A stretch of 11,647 bases of DNA from Candidatus Bipolaricaulota bacterium (GTDB taxonomy: Bacteria > Bipolaricaulota > Bipolaricaulia > M55B111): NCBI GenBank assembly GCA_018334615.1, contig JAGXLP010000030.1, forward strand, positions 1 through 11,647, read 5' to 3'. Positions within the stretch are counted from its first letter, which is position 1. Every line of letters begins with the position of its first letter. Both the position numbers and the translations under genes were made by a program. Under the pieces are notes generated by a model. The model saw nothing but the letters and a program-made list of their open reading frames with translations, made no database searches and had not been told where the DNA came from. Positions 6,921 through 11,647 of the stretch are shown one piece after another.

Positions 6921-7879
6921 TATTCTTCACCTCTGCTGTAGCGAATGCGTGGATCGAGCAATGTGTACAGTACGTCGGTTCCGAAATTAACCGTGATATA
7001 GGCAATTACGACGAATAACAGGCCGGCTTCCATCACAGGAATATCCCGGTGCTTTATTGCATTGAGGACGAGCCTGGCAACTCCTGGATAGCCGAACGTG
7101 GCTTCGACCACCACCGCTCCTCCGAGAAGCCAGCCCAGGTTTATCGCGATTACCGTAATGGCAGGCAGTAGAGCATTACGAAGTACGTGTTTGGTTATAA
7201 CCGTCCGTCGTCCCAAACCCTTCAGGGTTGCCGCTCTTGTGTAATCGGATCGGAGAACCTTAACCATACTCGCCCGAATATGTCTCGTTATATAGCCGAG
7301 CATCACCCCGGAGAGGGCAAGAATCGGCAAGATGAGTTTGGGAAGCTGTTGGAATATCCCCACAGAGAGGTCCAGTGAGCTGGAAGCGGGCAACCAGCCC
7401 AACTGCACTGAGAAGATTAATATCAGTACCAGCCCGGTAATGAACGAAGGGAAAGATATTAACCCGAGAGTCGTGATCGAGATAAGCCGATCCAGCCAGC
7501 TTCCGGGTTTCAGACCGGCAGCGATCCCCAGCAAGAAAGATACCGGAATGATAAATATCATCGATCCCGCCGCCAGAACGAGTGAATTGCGGGCCCGCCG
7601 GAGAAGCAGCGGCCCCACTTCCACCCCGGTCTTGCTCAACGAGGTTCCCAGATCACCCCTGAATACCCCGGATAGCCAGTTGATGTAACGGGTATGAAGG
7701 GGCTTATTCAATTCCAGCTTGTTCCGAAGCGCGGCCAGGGAATCTTCTGTCGCGAACTGGCCCAGGATCATCTGAGCTACGTCACCGGGAAGAGCTTCGG
7801 CAATTAGGAAAATTAGTATTGAAGCTATTAGTATACTGGTCAGGGCCTGAACAAACCTGCTCAGGGTAAAGGAAATCAT
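6920..7879 (-). CDS. ABC transporter permease, DppB/OppB type
   Basis: This 319-residue inner-membrane permease is the second channel half. The N-terminus fits the DppB family: a first membrane segment (about 10-28), then LPGDVAQMILGQFATEDSLA (30-49), the periplasmic loop with RYINWLSGVFRGDLGTSL (64-81), and the core permease segments from about residue 100. The EAA coupling loop lies at 213-239 (YTRAATLKGLG then NALLP). The C-terminus has EATFGYPG (259-266) and LYTLLDPRIRY, both typical of the family. Length is normal. It follows the MttB-family gene by 75 bases that contain a hairpin without a T tract. Its ribosome binding site (GGGTG region) is weaker than those of its neighbours. It overlaps the next permease by one base (TAATG). 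Confidence 0.95.
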   Translation of the reverse strand: MISFTLSRFVQALTSILIASILIFLIAEALPGDVAQMILGQFATEDSLAALRNKLELNKPLHTRYINWLSGVFRGDLGTSLSKTGVEVGPLLLRRARNSLVLAAGSMIFIIPVSFLLGIAAGLKPGSWLDRLISITTLGLISFPSFITGLVLILIFSVQLGWLPASSSLDLSVGIFQQLPKLILPILALSGVMLGYITRHIRASMVKVLRSDYTRAATLKGLGRRTVITKHVLRNALLPAITVIAINLGWLLGGAVVVEATFGYPGVARLVLNAIKHRDIPVMEAGLLFVVIAYITVNFGTDVLYTLLDPRIRYSRGEE

Positions 7880-7930
7880 ATTCTCACACCCGATTCTGAA
7901 AAGAGAGGTCCGTCAGAAACGTGAGTTTGA

Positions 7931-7952
7931 CCAATTTGTCCTTCTAAATTGG
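7931..7952 (-). other. Small hairpin between the MttB-family gene and the importer genes
   Basis: On the minus strand, perfect 7-bp arms CCAATTT / AAATTGG enclose an eight-base loop. The hairpin begins only 2 bases after the methyltransferase stop codon. It is A/T-rich and is not followed by a T run, so it does not look like a terminator. A processing or mRNA-stability element separating the enzyme part from the transporter part is possible. Confidence 0.45.
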
Positions 7953-7954
7953 GG

Positions 7955-9367
7955 TTATTCATCACGGGATTTTTCCGTTGACTCCTCGACGATTTCCTCG
8001 ATTATTTTGGCACTGGCGTCGTCCAGTCTTGCCGGTTCGTAATTTTTCAATATATCTTGAGCTTTCTCCCGGGCTCGCTCCGTAAGAGTTTTTTTGCCGT
8101 CTTCCGACCAGCTTTCGTAGGATTGACGATCCATTAAATCGGGCATTCTCAGATCTCTAAAGTAGTTCATGGTGTGGGAGTCAGTCAGAAAATTACCACC
8201 CGGTCCGACCCGCTGAACAGCGTCAAGTGCGAGCTGTTCGTTGTTGATTTCCAGGCCTTTATTAAAATCGCGGATCTGCCCGGCGGTCTCGTCCCCGATA
8301 ACGACCATTTCCGTCGAGCTTACCTTTCCGGACTCCAGATAACCGACGTCGTGGATAAGGTCCGCTTCCGAGGACCCCATTACAGTGAACCAGAGCGTGG
8401 ACTCTAGAGCCGCCTGGCCATCGGGAATCTTCGAATCGCTACATCCGGCTTTTTGAAAGACTGGCATATCGAGAAACTTACAGAGCTCAATCATCGCGCT
8501 ATCCAGCAAGAGACCAGGCGTCGCTCCGTAAGAGAGAACGGTCGACTTCATGTCCAGTGCTCCACCCCCACCCCCCATAATGACAGGGGCCCCTGGATTC
8601 TTTTGTTGAGATATCGCTACTCCTGCCAGCTCTTCCGCCAGACAGACCGCCACTGCTCCGGGAACGGTTGTGGGAACTGTGGCCCCCATCATGGCTCCCG
8701 ATATAAATACCGCCGGCACCTCGTACTGTGCGGATAGCAATAATCTTTCCAGCGCATCCTCCGTGGCGGTAAGCGGGCTCGTCGGTTCGGTATACTGGAT
8801 AAAGAAAGGCTTCCGAGCGAGTTCTTCGTAACCCCCGGCAGCAACCGAAGCCATTTCTATCAACGTCTCCGTATTCTTGTGGTCGGCGGATGTAAATACG
8901 ATGGGCTTTTTACCGTTCAGCAACATAGATTGAAACTGATAGATATCTACGACTTCGGTGGGGATATCCTGGGGCAACGCCATACTCATTCGGAAATCCA
9001 TATTCGGCAAAGCCTCGACGAGTACGCTGAAGTTCCTGACGTCCTCCAGCTTGGACGAACGCCTTTCCTCCGTAAACGGATCGTGGACGTAAGGATTGTC
9101 CGAGCCCGTTCCGTAATAATTTTCCTCGCTACCGAGTTTCATCGATAAGTCTCCGTCGCGATCGTAGATATTGATGTACTCGGGAGCGCTGTCTAGCGCT
9201 TCTTCCAGTATGTAGGGCTTAAAAAATACCCTGTCTCCTTCGAGTTGTGCTCCGGCGTCTCTGAGCAGGTCACGAGCCTCCTGGTGGTTAACTTCTATTC
9301 CGACCTGTTCGAGAATAAGCAGCGCCGAATGGTAAATTTTTTTCTTTTCAGTCTCGTTTAGTAGCAT
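7955..9367 (-). CDS. MttB-family (COG5598) methyltransferase without pyrrolysine codon
   Basis: This 470-residue protein belongs to the trimethylamine methyltransferase MttB superfamily. Characterised members move a methyl group from a methylated amine or betaine to a Co(I) corrinoid protein in the cytoplasm. Recognisable blocks are GVGIEV-like QVGIEVNHQEA near 21-31, YYGTGSDNPYVHDPFTEERR (84-103), GATVPTTVPGAVA (228-240), a glycine run GGGGGALDMKST (265-276), AGCSDSKIPDGQAALE (307-322) and SSEADLIHDVGYLESG (332-347). The frame is uninterrupted, so there is no amber codon to encode pyrrolysine. It belongs with the non-pyrrolysine members, some of which demethylate glycine betaine, proline betaine, carnitine or gamma-butyrobetaine. 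It may be slightly shorter than pyrrolysine MttB. No corrinoid protein or partner methyltransferase lies in the window. A strong AGGAGG site precedes the ATG, 20 bases after the small gene upstream. Family is secure; substrate is unknown. Confidence 0.92.
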   Translation of the reverse strand: MLLNETEKKKIYHSALLILEQVGIEVNHQEARDLLRDAGAQLEGDRVFFKPYILEEALDSAPEYINIYDRDGDLSMKLGSEENYYGTGSDNPYVHDPFTEERRSSKLEDVRNFSVLVEALPNMDFRMSMALPQDIPTEVVDIYQFQSMLLNGKKPIVFTSADHKNTETLIEMASVAAGGYEELARKPFFIQYTEPTSPLTATEDALERLLLSAQYEVPAVFISGAMMGATVPTTVPGAVAVCLAEELAGVAISQQKNPGAPVIMGGGGGALDMKSTVLSYGATPGLLLDSAMIELCKFLDMPVFQKAGCSDSKIPDGQAALESTLWFTVMGSSEADLIHDVGYLESGKVSSTEMVVIGDETAGQIRDFNKGLEINNEQLALDAVQRVGPGGNFLTDSHTMNYFRDLRMPDLMDRQSYESWSEDGKKTLTERAREKAQDILKNYEPARLDDASAKIIEEIVEESTEKSRDE

Positions 9368-9387
9368 TACTCTGTTCCTCCTGTAAG

Positions 9388-9636
9388 TTAAGAATTCAGA
9401 TTGTTACGACAGTTAAACAAAACTATGTCGAGTGGGCTTCGGGGCCAGGTTTCTTCGGCAACTGAACTGACAATTTCACTTATATGAGGCCGCCACCTCG
9501 CCAAAATAGCATCAAGTTTTTCCAGAGTGAACAACTTCGCCTGACGGCGAGCTTCGGGCGGTAATTTGGACCAGGAGATATCCTTTATAAAACTTACAAC
9601 CCCCTCTAACGAGTCACGATCTCCGGAATTATTCAT
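9388..9636 (-). CDS. Small protein resembling the N-terminus of MmgE/PrpD; likely gene remnant
   Basis: This 82-residue frame sits between the decarboxylase-like gene and the methyltransferase. By memory of the family, residues about 10-52 follow the MmgE/PrpD N-terminal pattern: a VVSFIKDISW helix, the LPPEARRQAK element, then LEKLDAILARWRP where the family has a (L)LDTLGxxLAG-like helix. MmgE/PrpD proteins (2-methylcitrate dehydratase and relatives) are about 450 residues, so more than 80% is missing. The last residues (about 58-82) do not obviously continue the family. The frame has a plausible AGGGGT ribosome site about 10 bases before its ATG and ends 20 bases before the next gene, so it is probably translated. 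It could be a remnant left when the methyltransferase gene was inserted, or a small retained domain. Homology rests on a short, weak match. Confidence 0.55.
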   Translation of the reverse strand: MNNSGDRDSLEGVVSFIKDISWSKLPPEARRQAKLFTLEKLDAILARWRPHISEIVSSVAEETWPRSPLDIVLFNCRNNLNS

Positions 9637-9700
9637 ATTACGACCCCTGGACGGTTGTGTTTATTGGGTAACATCGCAGTGGAATGAAAAAGGCGATCGT

Positions 9701-10513
9701 TTATACCCAGTTATGTAACACTTCCCCGCCGGTGATGGAGACGCCGTTCTCGAAATAGTAGGCGCCAATTACGTCTTTGACCTGCAGGTTGGAGTATTCC
9801 TCTACATCCGATGGATATAGCTTAACCTCACCCGTTCCGCTCCAGACCTTTCCGTGTCTGGGGTTTTCGGCGTTTATCCTTACGAGCTCACAGACGGAGG
9901 GTTCTGCTCCTTTTTCTATACTTGGAAAATAACGTATGTTAAATAGAGGCTTTGAAGTTGGGGCGGGCAACTCGTCGTAGGGGATTTCTTCTTCGATTTT
10001 CATCTTGCCCTCCATCAACCGTTCGCCGTGAGCGGTAGTATAACCCATGAGTTCTTTTCCCGGCCCGAGTGAAGGCATTTCCGGGTTCATAGTATTGTAA
10101 TCGGTTTTGTAGGTTTTACCGATTTTCTTCGGAAAACCAAGAAACATCCCGCGGGCCATGGTAAAGTCGTTGTCTACCCAGGTATGTATACAGGTTTTGC
10201 CCTGTTCGCCCTTGTAGGAACTGCTCACCCAGACGACGGTTTCCGTATACCATGTCCTCTCGGGGTTAATCGTCGGCATGTCAGTTTGATTGTCCCACAA
10301 AGACCACCATTTGCTGAAGGAAACGATTACCCTGTCCGGATTATCACCCGGTTCGAGCGGGTCCGGCAGATAACTGGCAACGACGTCCGGATCGGTTTTG
10401 TAGACTATGTTTAGGTTTTCGGTACCGAAGTGCCAGGGAAGATCCCCCACCACCGCGGAAGTACCTTCAGGAGTCGGATAAGAAAAACCTTCAAGGTCGT
10501 GAATGTTTGTCAT
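9701..10513 (-). CDS. Acetoacetate decarboxylase superfamily protein
   Basis: This 270-residue protein belongs to the acetoacetate decarboxylase (ADC) superfamily. The classic enzyme decarboxylates acetoacetate to acetone and CO2 through a Schiff base on a lysine next to a second lysine. The key block RGMFLGFPKKIG (121-132) keeps both lysines, K129 and K130. YTETVVWV (89-96) places E91 38 residues earlier, close to the 39-residue spacing between E76 and K115 in the clostridial enzyme. The superfamily also contains aldolase-dehydratases and other Schiff-base enzymes, so acetoacetate need not be the substrate. The long aromatic section SFSKWWSLWDNQTD (65-78) suggests a distinct pocket. A GGAGGT site lies 11 bases before the ATG, a slightly long spacing. 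It is the first enzyme gene after the regulator and probably part of the same operon, with a 94-base gap lacking a clear promoter. Confidence 0.9.
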   Translation of the reverse strand: MTNIHDLEGFSYPTPEGTSAVVGDLPWHFGTENLNIVYKTDPDVVASYLPDPLEPGDNPDRVIVSFSKWWSLWDNQTDMPTINPERTWYTETVVWVSSSYKGEQGKTCIHTWVDNDFTMARGMFLGFPKKIGKTYKTDYNTMNPEMPSLGPGKELMGYTTAHGERLMEGKMKIEEEIPYDELPAPTSKPLFNIRYFPSIEKGAEPSVCELVRINAENPRHGKVWSGTGEVKLYPSDVEEYSNLQVKDVIGAYYFENGVSITGGEVLHNWV

Positions 10514-10607
10514 AAACTAAGCTACCTCCAGTAGTTAGGTTTTTCAGAGTATTTGCAAATTAACGACTGTTTTAACTAAAATCTATTAATTATCGGCTCA
10601 TCATGGA
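10514..10607 (-). other. Spacer between regulator and first enzyme gene
   Basis: This A/T-rich 94-base gap has no hairpin followed by a T run and no convincing -35/-10 pair. TTTTAACTAAAA (10570-10581) is a short near-palindrome. The GntR-type operator seen upstream of the regulator is not repeated here. The enzyme genes are therefore probably co-transcribed with the regulator, although a weak internal promoter cannot be excluded. Confidence 0.4.
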
Positions 10608-11342
10608 TTAATTTACGTTAGGACTATCTTCCTGATATCCGTTTTGAGTCTCTTCCTGTAGGTGGTCGAGATACCTCTCCTTCATCTGTTCAAGGTGGTT
10701 GAGAATTGCGTCTTCGGCTTTGTTAGGATCGCCCGACTTGACTCCCTCCACCAACTTTCTGTGAGTATCGTAATCATCCTGTGGCGGGATGCTGGTACCT
10801 TCGATCTTTTCGGCGATAATGGGGCTGAGTTGTTCCAGCAACCCGACCAGAATTTGATTGTGGGTCGCTCTCGCTATGGCAAAGTGGACGTCCGTGGTCA
10901 GATCAGTTATATTGTCCCTGCCAGCTTCTAAAGCTTTCTTCAGCTGGGCCAGAGACGATTCGATCTTTTCGATATCCTCGTCCGTTGCTCTTTCAGCAGC
11001 GATCATGAAGATAGATCTTTCCATGATCTTCCGAGATTCCATCAGGTCAAAGAAGGAATCGTCATTCATTATCCGGGCGAGGAACTCGTTTGAGTAAAGG
11101 GGAATTTTATGGTACTGGCGAACGAAATAACCCTTGCCGGGCCTGGATTCGAGAACTCCTATCGCCACGAGAGCGTGCAGTGCCTCTCTTATCGTTGAGC
11201 GACCGAAGTCCAGGTACTCCATTAGTTCTTTTTCCGAGGGAATTTTTTCGCCCGCCGAAAAACCCTCTTCTTCGACGAGAGAAACAACTTCTTCCATTAC
11301 CTGTTGAGCCGAGTTTTTGGTGCTAATTTCGTCAAATAACAT
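10608..11342 (-). CDS. GntR-family transcriptional regulator, FadR subfamily (FCD domain)
   Basis: This 244-residue DNA-binding regulator probably represses its own operon until a small metabolite binds. The N-terminal winged helix has the GntR hallmarks: GEKIPSEKEL (31-40), the recognition helix region FGRSTIREALHALVAIGVLE (46-65) and the wing RPGKGYFV (67-74). The all-helical FCD effector domain spans about 95-228. Candidate metal or effector ligands are H153 (in DVHFAIARATHN), H194 and H216, with the spacings usual for FCD proteins. The acidic residue usually found four positions before the first His is replaced here by T149, with D147 and D151 flanking. FCD regulators often sense organic acids, consistent with neighbouring catabolic genes, but the ligand is unknown. 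The ribosome site (AAGTGATC) is weak. A consensus promoter and a 32-bp inverted repeat lie directly upstream. Confidence 0.93.
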   Translation of the reverse strand: MLFDEISTKNSAQQVMEEVVSLVEEEGFSAGEKIPSEKELMEYLDFGRSTIREALHALVAIGVLESRPGKGYFVRQYHKIPLYSNEFLARIMNDDSFFDLMESRKIMERSIFMIAAERATDEDIEKIESSLAQLKKALEAGRDNITDLTTDVHFAIARATHNQILVGLLEQLSPIIAEKIEGTSIPPQDDYDTHRKLVEGVKSGDPNKAEDAILNHLEQMKERYLDHLQEETQNGYQEDSPNVN

Positions 11343-11382
11343 ATTTGATCACTTCGATAATTAACGACGATGTAAGTGTGTG

Positions 11383-11414
11383 TATGACTGGTCAGACTTA
11401 TCAGACAAGTCATA
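11383..11414. promoter_or_regulatory. Predicted GntR operator (32-bp inverted repeat)
   Basis: The arms read TATGACTnGTCnGA and its complement around a four-base centre, matching at 12 of 14 positions per arm. Within it are two overlapping 11-base sites, 11389-11399 (TGGTCAGACTT) and 11398-11408 (TTATCAGACAA). Each fits the TNGTnnnACNA form common among FadR-type operators with one deviation. The two sites are mirror-placed 9 bases apart. It occupies about +2 to +33 relative to the predicted start, where a bound repressor would block transcription. Binding by the adjacent regulator is inference. Confidence 0.72.
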
Positions 11415-11422
11415 TTGGAATC

Positions 11423-11450
11423 ATTATAACTCACTTTTTGCTTATGTCAA
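11423..11450 (-). promoter_or_regulatory. Consensus housekeeping promoter for the regulator and operon
   Basis: On the minus strand a perfect TTGACA (11445-11450) and a perfect TATAAT (11423-11428) are separated by 16 bases. Predicted transcription starts near 11416, giving a leader of about 75 bases before the regulator ATG. The predicted operator begins right at this start. Such a strong promoter makes sense only if it is tightly repressed. Confidence 0.8.
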
Positions 11451-11518
11451 GTCAATAATTCGAAAGCTTAAATCCCCCTACCACTGGTTCCTGGACTAGA
11501 TAATTCTTGGAATCCTGG

Positions 11519-11647
11519 CTATAAGTAAAATAGTTCTTCTGTTGTTTTACCCCCGGTAAAATGGAGTCCAGTATCTCTGCCGTACGGAAGCGTTTTGTTT
11601 TTGATGGCTCTCTGGTTTATATTTACCGGGGCAGGGGCGGTAATTTT
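11519..11647 (-). CDS. Possible C-terminal end of an upstream gene, cut by the window edge
   Basis: From the right edge, one minus-strand frame stays open for 42 codons and ends with TAG at 11519-11521. The last residues are TTEELFYL. Its composition is protein-like, but a second frame is also open for 32 codons and an open stretch of this length can occur by chance. I do not recognise the sequence. There is no clear terminator between its stop and the promoter of the regulator, 68 bases further on. Confidence 0.3.
   Translation of the reverse strand, partial: KITAPAPVNINQRAIKNKTLPYGRDTGLHFTGGKTTEELFYL

Noticed and set aside
7955..9367. Search for an in-frame amber codon or selenocysteine signal in the MttB-family gene
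   Set aside because: The frame is continuous to a TAA stop with normal family motifs throughout, so no recoding is needed.
9637..9700. ATCGC / GCGAT inverted repeat between the decarboxylase-like gene and the small gene
   Set aside because: Five-base arms with a long loop are expected by chance, and nothing nearby looks like a promoter or terminator.
11545..11561. Perfect hairpin TTTTACC-ccc-GGTAAAA near the right edge
   Set aside because: It lies inside the possible upstream reading frame, about 24 bases before its stop codon, and is not followed by a T tract on either strand. A chance palindrome is simplest.
1..11647. Search for CRISPR repeats, tRNA/rRNA genes, transposases and attachment sites
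   Set aside because: No regularly spaced repeats, cloverleaf-like sequences, recombinase or transposase motifs, or duplicated ends were seen by eye. All coding space is taken by metabolic, transport and regulatory genes.

Overview
The window carries ten complete genes, all read from the minus strand, so gene order runs from high to low coordinates. It looks bacterial. Most starts follow strong GGAGG-type ribosome binding sites, one promoter has consensus -35 and -10 hexamers, and the genes are tightly packed. The content (a corrinoid-type methyltransferase, an Fe-S protein, a peptide-type ABC importer) suggests an anaerobe. The binding protein has a Tat signal but no lipobox cysteine, which hints at a periplasm and hence a two-membrane cell. 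A halophilic or alkaliphilic anaerobe of the Halanaerobiales/Clostridia type would fit, but this is a weak guess.

Region 1 (11647 down to 10608) holds a possible C-terminal end of an unseen upstream gene, then a FadR-type GntR regulator. A consensus promoter precedes the regulator, and a 32-bp inverted repeat lies where transcription should start, as expected for an autoregulated local repressor.

Region 2 (10513 to 7955) is a small catabolic-looking block. It has an acetoacetate-decarboxylase-superfamily protein, an 82-residue protein resembling only the N-terminus of MmgE/PrpD, and an MttB-family (COG5598) methyltransferase with no in-frame amber codon. No corrinoid protein or corrinoid:folate methyltransferase is present.

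Region 3 (7879 to 2368) is a complete dipeptide/oligopeptide-type ABC importer. It has permease B, permease C and a single fused two-domain ATPase, joined by TAATG stop/start overlaps, and then the Tat-exported binding protein. A hairpin with a seven-T tract and an orphan Shine-Dalgarno sequence sit between the ATPase and the binding protein. A long hairpin after the binding protein probably ends the operon.

Region 4 (2107 to 32) has a fold-type I PLP aminotransferase of the 2-aminoadipate/MocR-like class. After it comes a short QueG-like double [4Fe-4S] protein, whose only visible promoter predicts an almost leaderless mRNA.

The simplest reading is that a small effector relieves the GntR repressor, the importer brings in a substrate, and the MttB-family and decarboxylase-like enzymes process it. 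A methylated amine or betaine-like compound is possible. The substrate cannot be read from sequence.
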